DNA of 64,000 bases from Vibrio neonatus (GCF_024346975.1 NZ_AP024885.1:2666001-2730000), one strand, 5' to 3'; counted from the first letter of the stretch, positions 1 through 8,934 are shown. The notes: generated by a model not told the origin, from the letters alone. Numbers and translations are program-made.

Positions 1-74
1 CACAAGGTCGCAATAACAATCAGCGACGTAACCGACCATCTCGACCTTACAACAAACCATCAGGGAATAGCTAA
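1..74 (+). CDS. rhlB: RhlB C-terminal end (partial)
   Basis: Reading from base 3, 23 codons run to a TAA stop and are rich in Arg, Asn, Gln and Pro ([17 protein letters not shown]), the kind of basic tail that ends the DEAD-box helicase RhlB. RhlB works in the RNA degradosome unwinding mRNA for PNPase and RNase E. The gene starts outside the window. It is seven bases upstream of gppA, the order rhlB-gppA known from E. coli and Vibrio, and that neighbour is the main support, since the tail alone is low-complexity. Confidence 0.7.
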   Translation, partial: QGRNNNQRRNRPSRPYNKPSGNS

Positions 75-81
75 TCTGGTT

Positions 82-1566
82 ATGACAGACTCATCTCCTC
101 TTTATGCCGCCATTGACCTTGGCTCGAACAGCTTCCACATGCTTGTGGTTAAACACGTTCATGGAAGCGTTCGAACTATGGCAAAAATCAAACGCAAAGT
201 TCGTTTAGCTGCTGGATTAGACAGCAATAACGCATTAAGCCAAGAAGCAATGCAAAGAGGTTGGGACTGTTTGTCTCTGTTTGCTGAACGCTTACAAGAT
301 ATACCTGAACAGAACATCCGTATTGTGGGTACAGCAACATTACGTGTTGCCACGAATATTGATGTGTTTTTAGAGAAGGCGAACCATATTCTAGGTAAGA
401 ATATTCAAGTCATCTCTGGAGACGAAGAAGCGGCGACTATCTATAAAGGTGTTGCTCATACCTCCGGTGGTAAAGGAAAGCGTCTTGTTGTCGATATTGG
501 CGGCGCAAGTACCGAGCTTATTATCGGAGAAGGCTTTGATGCCAAAGTGCTACATAGCCTGCAAATGGGCTGTGTTACTTGGTTAGAGCAACACTTTAGT
601 GATAGACAACTTACTGCTGAGAACTTTCGCAGTGCCATTGAGGCCGCGAAGCAAACCTTAGCACCGGTATTACATGAATATACTCAACTAGGTTGGGATA
701 TGTGTGTCGGAGCAAGTGGTACAGTTCAAGCACTGCAAGAGATAATGCTAGCGCAAGGGATGGACGAAGTGATTACTCACTCCAAACTCAAGCGTTTGCA
801 AAAACAAGCCATGCGTTCTAACGCATTAGAAGAGCTTGAGATTGAAGGTTTAACCTTAGAGCGAGCACTGGTGTTCCCTAGCGGACTGTCCATTTTGTTA
901 GCCATCTTTGAACTACTAGAAATAGAAGACATGACCCTCGCGGGCGGAGCATTACGCGAAGGTATGGTGTATGAAATGATTAAGGAGCTGCATCAAGACG
1001 ATATTCGTCAGCGCACCTTAGCGAGCGTCCAGCAACGCTTCCAACTGGATCAAGACTACGCTCAGCAAGTCTCACACACCGCACTAAAGCTGGTTGAACA
1101 GTGTGGGCCAAATTTCTTAGCTGAACCTGTCGCTATCGACCTATTAAAAGCCGCAGCTCAATTACACGAAATCGGTCTGACTATCGATTTTAAAAAGGCC
1201 GGCAAACACAATGCCTACCTGTTGCAGTACCTTGACCTACCGGGCTATACACAAGCACAAAAATCTCTATTAGCAGAAATTACCGCTCGCTATAAGGATG
1301 CCCTGTCATCTTTACCTGAGCAACACGCGGTCAGCCGACAAAGTGCTGAAAACATCCTGCGAATTTTAAGACTGTCTGTATTGCTAACCCATAGACGCAA
1401 CGTTGACCTGCAACCTCATGTTAGCCTGCAAGCACAAGGGAAAAGCCTCGATTTAAGCATAGAGGCAAGTTGGTGTTTGCTTAATCCATTGACCGTTGCA
1501 GAACTCGAAATTGAAGCGCATCGGCAAAGTGACCAAAACTGGCCCCTGCAAATCAAACAAATTTAA
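82..1566 (+). CDS. gppA: Guanosine-5'-triphosphate,3'-diphosphate pyrophosphatase (Ppx/GppA family)
   Basis: A 494-residue exopolyphosphatase/GppA-family enzyme, predicted to hydrolyse pppGpp to ppGpp in the stringent response. The ASKHA phosphate-binding motifs are visible: [12 protein letters not shown] near residues 10-21, SGDEEA near 112-117 and [10 protein letters not shown] near 137-146; the remaining part after about residue 310 fits the all-helical HD-like domain. Length is normal for GppA. The ATG is seven bases after the rhlB stop, suggesting one transcript. The family also contains Ppx polyphosphatase; position beside rhlB favours GppA. A hairpin terminator follows. Confidence 0.9.
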   Translation: MTDSSPLYAAIDLGSNSFHMLVVKHVHGSVRTMAKIKRKVRLAAGLDSNNALSQEAMQRGWDCLSLFAERLQDIPEQNIRIVGTATLRVATNIDVFLEKANHILGKNIQVISGDEEAATIYKGVAHTSGGKGKRLVVDIGGASTELIIGEGFDAKVLHSLQMGCVTWLEQHFSDRQLTAENFRSAIEAAKQTLAPVLHEYTQLGWDMCVGASGTVQALQEIMLAQGMDEVITHSKLKRLQKQAMRSNALEELEIEGLTLERALVFPSGLSILLAIFELLEIEDMTLAGGALREGMVYEMIKELHQDDIRQRTLASVQQRFQLDQDYAQQVSHTALKLVEQCGPNFLAEPVAIDLLKAAAQLHEIGLTIDFKKAGKHNAYLLQYLDLPGYTQAQKSLLAEITARYKDALSSLPEQHAVSRQSAENILRILRLSVLLTHRRNVDLQPHVSLQAQGKSLDLSIEASWCLLNPLTVAELEIEAHRQSDQNWPLQIKQI

Positions 1567-1573
1567 TTCAATC

Positions 1574-1601
1574 AGCCCAGCTCAATAAGTTGGGCTTTTT
1601 T
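1574..1601 (+). terminator. Rho-independent terminator after gppA
   Basis: AGCCCA pairs with TGGGCT around a short loop and is followed by TTTTT; it closes the rhlB-gppA transcript. Confidence 0.8.
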
Positions 1602-1669
1602 ACATGACAACTTCTATAGGACAGGAGCTAAACTTTTCTATAGAAACTTAAGCAAGGAGAGCTTAGTTA

Positions 1670-2644
1670 ATGAGCATAATTTTAGAATGTATCCGTTGTG
1701 TTGGCCGTGGAGAAAGAGGTCGTAAACCGCTTTCTTTTGATCAGGCCTACGCCGTGATGGATCAATACCTCGACGGTAAGATCGATGATGATCAAATGGC
1801 AATGTTGATGATGCTCATTCGAGTCAATAATGAAACTGCCGCTGAAATTGCGGGATTCACCAAAGCCTTCCACCAGCGACTACCTAAAATAGAAGTGGAT
1901 ATTGACTGGCCTTGTTACGCAGGCAAAAAAAGCAAGCTGGATGCAAATGGACAGCAGCAAGCACTGCCATGGAACCTAATTGCTGCTTCTATCTTGGCAG
2001 AAGCCGGCTATAAAGTGCTTATTCACGGACATTTGGATATCGGCTCAGACCGTATCCATAGCCAATACTATTTAGCGAAGCTTAATATTCAACAAGCACA
2101 AGATATGGCACAGGCTGCCTCGTTCATCGAATCATCCAATATTGCTTACCTACCCTTAGCTCACTTTGCGCCGATAGCAGAAAAAATGCTGGACTGGAAA
2201 AAGCGCTACGGTCTGCGCACTCCGATGAATACCGTAGTAAGGGGGCTTAACCCTGGTAGTGCGAAATACGGTGTTCGCGGAAGTTTTCACCCAGGATTTC
2301 AAGAACTGCACGCTGAAATCGAAACCAATATTGGTCACTCAAATTGCTCTGTAGTGTCTTTTAAAGGGGTATCTGGTGAATCTGAGTACAACCCAAAGGT
2401 AAGTCAAACTGTTTGGTCAAGTGATAGTGAGGGCTTACATGCTCACTATTGGAATGAGATTTATAACGAAGCAATTAGTACGCCTACCCACTGCCCGCTG
2501 GGCACAGTAGAAAACGACAAAGTACAAATGGCCAATCATGTGGTTTCTTCGTTAACGGCCTTACTATTTAACAAACTAAAAGACAAACAACTGGCCGATC
2601 AGGAAGCGAATAAGCTTTGGCAACACTACTGCTCAACCCATTAA
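1670..2644 (+). CDS. ybiB: YbiB/TrpD2-type glycosyltransferase family 3 protein
   Basis: A 324-residue protein resembling the anthranilate phosphoribosyltransferase fold: an N-terminal helical bundle (residues about 20-70, FDQAYAVMDQYLDGKIDDDQMAMLMMLIRV) followed by a catalytic-like domain with IHGHLDIGSDR and RTPMNTVVRGLNPG. E. coli YbiB (TrpD2) keeps the TrpD fold but lacks TrpD activity and binds nucleic acid, and has been linked to DNA damage; a similar role is inferred here. The ATG has an AAGGAGAG ribosome site at about 1654. It is a single-gene unit ending in a bidirectional terminator shared with the convergent gene. Confidence 0.8.
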   Translation: MSIILECIRCVGRGERGRKPLSFDQAYAVMDQYLDGKIDDDQMAMLMMLIRVNNETAAEIAGFTKAFHQRLPKIEVDIDWPCYAGKKSKLDANGQQQALPWNLIAASILAEAGYKVLIHGHLDIGSDRIHSQYYLAKLNIQQAQDMAQAASFIESSNIAYLPLAHFAPIAEKMLDWKKRYGLRTPMNTVVRGLNPGSAKYGVRGSFHPGFQELHAEIETNIGHSNCSVVSFKGVSGESEYNPKVSQTVWSSDSEGLHAHYWNEIYNEAISTPTHCPLGTVENDKVQMANHVVSSLTALLFNKLKDKQLADQEANKLWQHYCSTH

Positions 2645-2676
2645 TAACAACCATTTAGATAGTCAGCACATACTTA

Positions 2677-2714
2677 AAAGCCCCAATAATTGACTGCTCA
2701 ACTATTGGGGCTTT
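2677..2714. terminator. Bidirectional terminator between ybiB and the transporter
   Basis: AAAGCCCCAATA and TATTGGGGCTTT form a 12-bp perfect stem around a 14-base loop, with A and T runs on both sides. It can end transcription from both convergent genes. Confidence 0.85.
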
Positions 2715-2744
2715 CTGTATCAATACGTAGCTCTAAGTGTATCT

Positions 2745-3410
2745 TTATGCCTGAGCAGGAAGCCCCTGCTCTGAACGAGTGGTAAGCTTGCGAATAAGAT
2801 AATTCAACAATACGCCGTACATAGGAACAAATAAGCCTAAGCTAATGATCAGCTTAAAGGTGTAATCGACCAGCGCAATTTCCTGCCAATGTTGCGCCAT
2901 AAACGCATCAGGGCTGTTGTAAAACGCAATACCAAAGAATGCCAATGTATCCAATGCATTACCAAATAGCGTGGAGCACGTTGGCGCTATCCACCACTGC
3001 TTCATTTGACGTAGACGATTAAATACGTGCACATCTAGTATTTGCCCTAGCAAGTAAGCCATAAATGAAGCAATCGCGATTCGCGCAACGAACAAGTTAA
3101 ATTCAGCGAGCGGCGCCACGCCTTGAAATTGCCCTTCAAAAAAGATAACAGACAACAAATACGACACTAACAACGAAGGAAGCATGACTAAGAAAATGAT
3201 CTTGCGTGCCATTGGTGCGCCAAAAATACGCACGGTCAAATCAGTAGCCAAAAACACAAACGGAAAAGTAAATGCACCCCAAGTGGTATGGAAACCAAAT
3301 ACGGTAAATGGCAGCTGTACAAGGTAGTTGCTAGAAGCAATGATAATTAAGTGAAAGGACGCTAAAAGGAATAGCGCTTTACGCAGTTGGGACGGATCAA
3401 AACGGTTCAT
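2745..3410 (-). CDS. yhhQ: Queuosine precursor transporter (YhhQ family)
   Basis: A 221-residue integral membrane protein of the VUT family (COG1738), which imports 7-cyano- or 7-aminomethyl-7-deazaguanine for queuosine tRNA modification. Six or so hydrophobic segments are visible, including FLLASFHLIIIASSNYLVQL near the start, plus the characteristic GALTFPFVFLATDLTVRIFG-like loop (here GAFTFPFVFLATDLTVRIFG) and the C-terminal WIAPTCSTLFGNALDTLAFF segment. The frame is open further upstream, but I choose the ATG at 3410 because AAGGT sits just ahead of it, because the extension has no family match, and because the upstream bases look like a riboswitch. Regulation by preQ1 is inferred from the leader. 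Confidence 0.88.
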   Translation of the reverse strand: MNRFDPSQLRKALFLLASFHLIIIASSNYLVQLPFTVFGFHTTWGAFTFPFVFLATDLTVRIFGAPMARKIIFLVMLPSLLVSYLLSVIFFEGQFQGVAPLAEFNLFVARIAIASFMAYLLGQILDVHVFNRLRQMKQWWIAPTCSTLFGNALDTLAFFGIAFYNSPDAFMAQHWQEIALVDYTFKLIISLGLFVPMYGVLLNYLIRKLTTRSEQGLPAQA

Positions 3411-3416
3411 ATTGTA

Positions 3417-3448
3417 CCTTTTTAGTAGATGGGGGCGAGGGAACCCAT
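3417..3448 (-). promoter_or_regulatory. Candidate preQ1-I riboswitch in the yhhQ leader
   Basis: On the minus strand a five-pair stem AUGGG/CCCAU encloses a pyrimidine-rich ten-base loop (UUCCCUCGCC) and is followed by an A-rich tail CUACUAAAAAGG, whose GG is part of the ribosome binding site. This is the layout of the preQ1-I aptamer: short P1 stem, C-rich loop, A-rich strand, and P2 made by loop C bases with the Shine-Dalgarno G bases. The downstream gene is a queuosine-precursor transporter, the expected target. Ligand binding would be expected to hide the ribosome site. Assignment is by eye; no covariance model was run. Confidence 0.62.
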
Positions 3449-3504
3449 TCGAAGCAATGTGCTTCATCTCAAATTTTAATGCCCAGCCAAATGGCGGGCT
3501 CGGC

Positions 3505-3532
3505 ATTATACATAACGAATAAAATTGTGCAA
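3505..3532 (-). promoter_or_regulatory. Sigma-70 promoter for yhhQ
   Basis: Minus strand TTGCAC, a 16-base spacer, then a consensus TATAAT (3505-3510). Transcription would start near 3498, giving a leader of about 88 bases that holds two further small hairpins (GCCCGCC/GGCTGGGC and GAAGC/GCTTC) before the riboswitch-like element. Confidence 0.7.
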
Positions 3533-3611
3533 TAGATGAACAATACTAAGACTTATCAGCTATTGGCTTACGAGGCTTAAGTTTATAAAAGAGCGGATTG
3601 ATAAATGTTCA

Positions 3612-3627
3612 GGTTTCATGTGAAACC
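3612..3627. promoter_or_regulatory. Degenerate parS-like palindrome
   Basis: GGTTTCATGTGAAACC keeps the GTTTCA-N-GTGAAAC core of the ParB site but differs from TGTTTCACGTGAAACA at three positions, including both ends and the central CACGTG. It lies in the intergenic gap between the DUF3630 gene and yhhQ. It may be a weak ParB site or chance. Confidence 0.3.
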
Positions 3628-3671
3628 TAGGCCCCTATTTTTATTAAGTACCCGCTATTAAGTACGTGCTA

Positions 3672-3974
3672 TTAAATGCCTTTAGCCACTAGGCTAGCCA
3701 AAAACTGCAGTTCTGGCTGTGATTCTGTCGCTGATAAGCTCTCTAGCCACATAGCTTCACTATAGTGCTCGGCACGAAGCATCAATTGACAACCTTCAAA
3801 GTCGATCAACCATGAATGTAAATCCGCATCTTGCTGTTTCTCGATAACGCTAGCATCAATCAAGTCGACAAATTTTTGCCCTATAACGGCAAAGTCATCG
3901 TGATCAAAAGAAGGAGCAACCAGTGATAGTCGTCCATTTTCTAGGTCTAAATGACGAAGGAAAAAACTAGACAC
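3672..3974 (-). CDS. Small protein of DUF3630 type, downstream of recQ
   Basis: A 100-residue acidic cytoplasmic protein with no signal peptide or membrane segment. It resembles the DUF3630 proteins found next to recQ in Vibrio; function unknown. It overlaps the recQ stop by eight bases, so translation is probably coupled and it belongs to the recQ transcript. Visible features are a mixed alpha/beta pattern and a central LHSWLIDFEGCQLMLRAEHY segment. The family name is from memory and not certain. Confidence 0.65.
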   Translation of the reverse strand: MSSFFLRHLDLENGRLSLVAPSFDHDDFAVIGQKFVDLIDASVIEKQQDADLHSWLIDFEGCQLMLRAEHYSEAMWLESLSATESQPELQFLASLVAKGI

Positions 3975-5799
3975 CTGTAATATGCTCCTGAATCAAATCT
4001 AAAAATTTATCGGCGTATTTATCAAGTTTACGTTGCCCTACACCATTCACCGCCAGCATTTCGCCGTATGAAGTTGGCAGAATATCCGCCATATCAATCA
4101 AGGTAGCATCGTTAAACACTACATAAGGTGGTAATCCTTCTTCGTCTGCCACTCGCTTACGAAGATTACGCAATTTGGCAAACAGCTTTTTATCATAGTG
4201 CTTAGTTGGCGCCTTATCTGACTTAGAGGATAAGGTGAGATCCAATCTTGGTACGGCCAACTCTAAGGTCATCTCGCCACGCAGTAATGGGCGCGCTTCT
4301 TCGGTCAATTGTAAGGTAGAGTTGCGAGCAATATTCTGTGTCAGTAATCCTTTGTGGACTAACTGACGCATGATACTCACCCAGTAATCATGGCTGTTTT
4401 CACGCCCGATACCATAAGTCGAGATTTTGTCATGACCATTTTCTCGAATGCGAATATTTTGCATGCCACGCAATACTTCAGTGACATAACCCATGCCAAA
4501 AGATTGTTTCACTCGATATACACAAGACAGTGCTTTTTGCGCCGCTTCTGTTCCATCAAAGGTTTTAGGGGGGTCGATACAAATATCACAGTTACCGCAC
4601 GCTTTTTCGCGATATTCACCAAAATAATGCAGCAATACTTGGCGACGGCAGGTTTGTGCTTCAGCAAATGCACTCATGGCATTTAGCTTGTGCATCTCCA
4701 CTTTTTTTTGCTGCTCATCTTCTTTCTCATCCAGCATACGGCGTAGCCAGTTAATATCAGATGGATCATAGAGCGTCATTGCCTCAGCAGGCAAACCATC
4801 ACGACCTGCACGGCCGGTTTCTTGGTAATAGGACTCTATATTTCTTGGGATATCAAAATGCACCACAAAGCGTACATTGGGTTTATTGATCCCCATACCA
4901 AACGCCACTGTTGCCACTACAATTTGAATATCGTCTTTTTGAAAGGCTTCTTGAACATAAGCACGTTCATCAGACTCCATTCCGGCATGGTATCCCATAG
5001 CGCGAATGCCGTTATTGCACAGCTTCTCGGTGAGCATTTCTACTTTTTTACGACTGCCGCAATAAATAATGCCGCACTGCCCTTTTTGCGTGGCCAAATA
5101 GCGAATGATCTGCGCAACAGGTTTTGCTTTTTCCACCAAGGTATAGCGAATATTGGGTCTATCAAAACTGCCCAAGTAAAACAAAGGGTCATTGAGTTGT
5201 AATCGCGCATCAATATCGAGACGAGTAGTATCGTCAGCCGTTGCCGTGAGGGCCATAAAAGGTACATGGCTAAATTGCTGTCTCAACTGCCCCAACGAGG
5301 CATACTCAGGTCTAAAGTCATGTCCCCATTGAGAGATACAGTGTGCTTCATCAATGGCAATTAAATTGATTTCTAAATACTGGATTCGCTCCATGAAATC
5401 ACGCATCAACACACGCTCAGGCGAAACGTAAATCAGCTTAATTTTGCCTTGATGCATTCGGTTATACACCGACAGCAAGTCTTCTCGACTCATACTAGAG
5501 TTAATACACTCAGCCGCGACACCATTGGCTTTTAACTGATCCACTTGGTCTTTCATCAAAGAGATAAGAGGAGAGATAACCAGCCCCATTCCCGGAGCCA
5601 CCAGCATAGGCACTTGGTAACACAATGACTTACCACCACCGGTTGGCATAATCACCATCGAGTCTCGACCTGACAGTGCAGCCTCCACTACCTCTTGTTG
5701 ACCATCACGAAATTCTTGATAGCCAAATACATCCTCTAGCACGCGCTGAGGTGTTGCTTGAGTATCAGATTCCTCAATCATAGGTAGATGGGTGGACAT
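3967..5799 (-). CDS. recQ: ATP-dependent DNA helicase RecQ
   Basis: A 610-residue 3'-5' superfamily 2 helicase of the RecF repair pathway. Walker A MPTGGGKSLCYQ lies near residues 51-62, the DEAH box IDEAHCISQWGH near 149-160, motif VI YYQETGRAGRDG near 326, the four zinc cysteines in TCRRQVLLHYFGE and CGNCDIC near 380-410, a winged-helix region, and the C-terminal HRDC domain near residues 530-605. Length matches E. coli RecQ (609). The ATG at 5799 has a weak ribosome site; an internal ATG at 5781 is a possible alternative. Confidence 0.95.
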   Translation of the reverse strand: MSTHLPMIEESDTQATPQRVLEDVFGYQEFRDGQQEVVEAALSGRDSMVIMPTGGGKSLCYQVPMLVAPGMGLVISPLISLMKDQVDQLKANGVAAECINSSMSREDLLSVYNRMHQGKIKLIYVSPERVLMRDFMERIQYLEINLIAIDEAHCISQWGHDFRPEYASLGQLRQQFSHVPFMALTATADDTTRLDIDARLQLNDPLFYLGSFDRPNIRYTLVEKAKPVAQIIRYLATQKGQCGIIYCGSRKKVEMLTEKLCNNGIRAMGYHAGMESDERAYVQEAFQKDDIQIVVATVAFGMGINKPNVRFVVHFDIPRNIESYYQETGRAGRDGLPAEAMTLYDPSDINWLRRMLDEKEDEQQKKVEMHKLNAMSAFAEAQTCRRQVLLHYFGEYREKACGNCDICIDPPKTFDGTEAAQKALSCVYRVKQSFGMGYVTEVLRGMQNIRIRENGHDKISTYGIGRENSHDYWVSIMRQLVHKGLLTQNIARNSTLQLTEEARPLLRGEMTLELAVPRLDLTLSSKSDKAPTKHYDKKLFAKLRNLRKRVADEEGLPPYVVFNDATLIDMADILPTSYGEMLAVNGVGQRKLDKYADKFLDLIQEHITGV

Positions 5800-5944
5800 G
5801 TAGAATGTATTACCTGTTGGTGATTAGTCGAAATGAGCGCTCATTGTAATGGGGATGATCTAGGATGGAAACCGCATTTTACTGGCTCTGAGTCTATAGG
5901 CTCTCTATACTTCCCTCTTTTCCAGTCAGTATCCCGAGAAATTT

Positions 5945-6844
5945 ATGGATCCCCAAGCTCAACAACGCACTCGACAAGGTGTGATATTTGCCATTATGGC
6001 TTACACCATGTGGGGAATATCTCCCATTTACTTCAAAGCATTAGCCGTTGTTCCTGCTTCTGAGATACTGATGCACCGTATTATATGGTCATTCTTTTTA
6101 CTTGCTGGACTGATTCACTTTGGTCAAGGCTGGCACTGCGTCCGTGAAGCATTAAAAAATAAAAAGAAACTGATTTATTTAGTCTCATCTTCTGTTCTTA
6201 TTGGTTTGAATTGGCTGATATTTATTTGGGCTATCAATAGCAACCATATGCTAGAAGCAAGCTTGGGCTATTACATCAACCCACTGGTCAATATCCTACT
6301 TGGTATGATCTTCTTACAAGAACGCTTACGAGCGATACAGTGGATTGCAGTCGCTCTGGCATTTTTAGGTGTCGCTATTGAGTTGGTTGCTTTTGGTTCA
6401 ATACCTTATATCTCATTTGCTTTAGCCAGCAGTTTTGGCGCTTATGGTTTATTGAGAAAAAAAGTAAATCTGGATGCTCAGACTGGGTTATTCATTGAAA
6501 CCTTGTTCTTGGTGCCCTTAACCATTATCTATTGGGTATTCTTTGCCAATAGCGAAACCTCAAACCTGCTAAACAATAGTTTGAGTCTAAACACCTTGCT
6601 GATACTGGCAGGCTTAGTCACTACCGCCCCATTGCTTTGCTTTACTGGCGCGGCGACCCGAATCAAGTTATCTACGCTCGGCTTTTTCCAATACATAGGA
6701 CCAAGCTTGATGTTTATTTTAGCCATCACTATTTATGATGAGCATTTAAGCATAAATAAAATTATTACTTTCATGTTCATTTGGATTGCACTGGTTATCT
6801 TTAGTTTTGATGGTATTAAAAATTCAATGGCACGCAAAAAATGA
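5945..6844 (+). CDS. rarD: RarD protein, EamA/DMT-superfamily transporter
   Basis: A 299-residue inner-membrane protein with about ten hydrophobic segments, the normal size for RarD. The opening GVIFAIMAYTMWGISPIYFK and the following VPASEILMHRIIWSFF are the RarD signature. The substrate is not established; homologues were linked to chloramphenicol resistance. It is divergent from recQ and its stop overlaps the start of the next gene (ATGA), so the two transporters are co-translated. Confidence 0.88.
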   Translation: MDPQAQQRTRQGVIFAIMAYTMWGISPIYFKALAVVPASEILMHRIIWSFFLLAGLIHFGQGWHCVREALKNKKKLIYLVSSSVLIGLNWLIFIWAINSNHMLEASLGYYINPLVNILLGMIFLQERLRAIQWIAVALAFLGVAIELVAFGSIPYISFALASSFGAYGLLRKKVNLDAQTGLFIETLFLVPLTIIYWVFFANSETSNLLNNSLSLNTLLILAGLVTTAPLLCFTGAATRIKLSTLGFFQYIGPSLMFILAITIYDEHLSINKIITFMFIWIALVIFSFDGIKNSMARKK

Positions 6845-7500
6845 ATGAACTACACGTCCTTATGACATTGGCAGGAATACACTTTCTTGCCCTTATGAGT
6901 CCAGGCCCTGATTTTGCTCTGGTTGTGCAAAACTCAACTCGTTATGGACGTCAAACTGGAGTGCTAATTGCGTTTGGGCTTTCGATGGGGATTCTCACTC
7001 ACTCGATTCTCAGCCTAACTGGAATCAGCTACCTCGTACATGCTCATCCACAGCTGTTTTTTATCGTGCAGTTGTTAGGAGGAAGCTATCTCGCATATCT
7101 TGGTTTAAGTGGCTTAAAAAGCTTGTTTAATCAACGCAAAGCGACCTCGACTAGCTCAAAGAAAAACAAAGACTTTACCCTCACTAGCAGAAGACAGGCA
7201 TTTACGCGCGGGTTTACGACTAACCTACTCAATCCAAAAGCGTTAGTGTTTTTTGTCAGTTTGATGTCGACACTTGTACCACAAAGCATGTCGCTACAAG
7301 GTAAGTTTGCCGCCCTGTTTATCTTATGGAGTTTGGCATTTTTCTGGTTTGCACTGCTTGCTTGGGCTTTATCAACACAGCGCTTACAACAAGCCCTAAC
7401 TCGATATGCAAAATATATAGATCTACTTTGCTGTCTTTTGTTCACTATTTTGGGCTGTACCATCATAGGTGAAGCCGTTATTCACACCCTATCAAGCTAA
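6841..7500 (+). CDS. LysE/RhtB-family amino-acid exporter
   Basis: A 219-residue inner-membrane exporter. The RhtB signature is at the N-terminus (FLALMSPGPDFALVVQNSTRYG, with the SPGPD motif near residues 21-25), and the conserved GFTTNLLNPKALVFFVSL is near 125-142. Five to six membrane segments are visible. The family exports homoserine, threonine, lysine or similar amino acids; which one cannot be read from sequence. It starts inside the rarD stop (ATGA overlap). Confidence 0.85.
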   Translation: MNELHVLMTLAGIHFLALMSPGPDFALVVQNSTRYGRQTGVLIAFGLSMGILTHSILSLTGISYLVHAHPQLFFIVQLLGGSYLAYLGLSGLKSLFNQRKATSTSSKKNKDFTLTSRRQAFTRGFTTNLLNPKALVFFVSLMSTLVPQSMSLQGKFAALFILWSLAFFWFALLAWALSTQRLQQALTRYAKYIDLLCCLLFTILGCTIIGEAVIHTLSS

Positions 7501-7569
7501 GTAAGTGATTGAAAATAGAACAATTATGCATTTGTTTTAGTCAGACAATAACGACATCCGCCATATTTT

Positions 7570-7587
7570 TGTGCGAGATCTCTTACA
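7570..7587. promoter_or_regulatory. GacA/UvrY/VarA-type box upstream of csrB
   Basis: TGTGCGAGATCTCTTACA is an 18-base imperfect palindrome close to the TGTAAG-N6-CTTACA consensus bound by the GacA family (VarA in Vibrio, UvrY in E. coli). It lies about 160-175 bases ahead of the sRNA start, the typical distance for csrB genes. It implies control of the RNA by the VarS/VarA two-component system. Confidence 0.8.
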
Positions 7588-7710
7588 AGAATGTACGTGA
7601 TCACAGCAAATATCTGTCAGGAATAGACACCAAGAATCACAAGACTTTGATTTTAAAGGAAATTAATTTATAGGCGCATCTATGACTGAAATTAATTGCC
7701 TTTGACCCTA

Positions 7711-7738
7711 TTGAGCAAATCAGAGAAAAGCTTAATAT
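7711..7738 (+). promoter_or_regulatory. Core promoter of csrB
   Basis: TTGAGC, a 16-base spacer and TAATAT (7733-7738) put the start at about 7745-7746, exactly where the GTCGGAAGGAAG 5' end resembling E. coli CsrB begins. Confidence 0.6.
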
Positions 7739-7745
7739 TAAAAGG

Positions 7746-8161
7746 GTCGGAAGGAAGCTGACACGGAAAAGGAAACCACCAAGGATTAGGTGTTCTTCAG
7801 GATGAAGATTCGGTTATTCAGGATGAATAGTCGGCATGGAAAGCAAATTGAACATTGAATGGACGCAATAGTAACTAGGATGGTTGCTACTAAGGAAAGA
7901 CAATGGACACCTCTGGATGAGGAAAGGACTGAACATCAGGATGATGTAAAGGACACCACTAAAGGATTTAGTGAGAAGTACTAACGAGGATTGTTAGTAG
8001 ACCAGGATAGGGTCACATGGACACCGCTAGGATGGCGAGAAAAGGAATATGCTGACGGATCACAGCACACTATCAAGGATTTGATGCAGGGAGCACACTT
8101 AGTAGCCGGATTGCTGCAAGTAAGACAACGACCCCGAAGAGCGCAAGCTCTCGGGGTTTTT
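7746..8161 (+). ncRNA. csrB: CsrB-family regulatory RNA (CsrA sponge)
   Basis: About 416 bases with no convincing ORF but about 27 GGA motifs, many in the loops of small hairpins (for example CATCAGGATGATG and CTCTGGATGAG). CsrA binds such GGA motifs, so the RNA titrates CsrA away from mRNA. The 3' part (CAAGGAT..GATGCAGGGAGCA..AGTAGC.GGAT.GCTGC) matches the end of E. coli CsrB as I remember it, and the RNA ends in a GC-rich terminator. Promoter and VarA-type box are upstream. Vibrio carry several paralogues (CsrB, C, D); which one this is cannot be told. Confidence 0.92.
8132..8161 (+). terminator. csrB terminator
   Basis: CCCCGAAGAGC, loop GCAA, GCTCTCGGGG then TTTTT. The stem has one bulged A. 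Confidence 0.9.
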
Positions 8162-8490
8162 CTTTATGTGCTATTTGTTACCCCGCAAGCTACCTGCTAC
8201 CTATCTGAAAGCATAACTGATTGGCTGATTTTCTTTACTTACTACTTGCTCATTTACTAATTGTTATTGATAGGCAAGATAGAACAACGCCAAACTAACT
8301 ACCTAACTTTTAATAAATAAATTACTATTGCCAACACTTAGATAGCTGAGACGTAAAGCTCCTAGTTCAGCGCCTTGCCATGCTCGTTTATCTGATAGAG
8401 TATCTAGAAACTGTTGATATACGGTCTCATGGATATGCACATACATGCATCATAAAAATATTAAGTGGCATTTTAATTTTAGGGGAAAGT
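8162..8490. other. Intergenic region between csrB and the lipoprotein gene
   Basis: About 330 AT-rich bases. No ORF with a ribosome site, no clear promoter and no repeat was recognised; it presumably holds the promoter of the following gene. Confidence 0.5.
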
Positions 8491-8934
8491 ATGAAAATTA
8501 TATTAGCGTTTGTGACACTATTTTTCGTTTCAATAATGTCTGGTTGTACCATCATGGATGGCAACGCCATTGTCACAGGTAATATACGCCCCGCGATCCC
8601 GGCAAGTAAAGTTCATTTGTATAGAGTCGCACCAAAAAACTTCGAAGAAATTGGAATTTTATCCTCTAGCGCAGGTCATGATTTTAAAAAAAGCAGCACG
8701 TTAATGAATGAAGCGATCCAAAGATTAAAAGAGGAAGCGGCAAAAATTGGAGCTAACGGAATAATTCTAACAGCTATAGATGAACGCGATACACCGCATA
8801 CAACAACATCATATGGTTCTGCAATTACAACAAGTACTGATGGGAGTTTATATTCCAGTGGCAATACTATCAGCGTAGAGCGTGGAGATGCATACACTAG
8901 ATTAAGAGGTGTTGCAGTGTATGTATCTAAGTAA
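8491..8934 (+). CDS. Putative lipoprotein of unknown function
   Basis: A 147-residue protein. The frame is open 37 codons further up, but the ATG at 8491 has an AGGGGAAAG ribosome site and begins a lipoprotein signal peptide: MKIILAFVTLFFVSIMSGC, with the acylated Cys at residue 19. The mature part has an alpha/beta segment LKEEAAKIGANGIILTAIDE, reminiscent of small lipoproteins with a GAN motif, and a Ser/Thr/Gly-rich stretch near residues 105-125. I do not recognise a function. It stands alone between csrB and the convergent uvrD. Confidence 0.7.
   Translation: MKIILAFVTLFFVSIMSGCTIMDGNAIVTGNIRPAIPASKVHLYRVAPKNFEEIGILSSSAGHDFKKSSTLMNEAIQRLKEEAAKIGANGIILTAIDERDTPHTTTSYGSAITTSTDGSLYSSGNTISVERGDAYTRLRGVAVYVSK

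Noticed and set aside
3411..3506. N-terminal extension of the YhhQ ORF
   Set aside because: The region contains the riboswitch candidate and the -10 of the promoter; the true start is at 3410.
7991..8260. 89-codon plus-strand ORF
   Set aside because: It lies inside the CsrB RNA, runs through its terminator and has no ribosome site or protein likeness.
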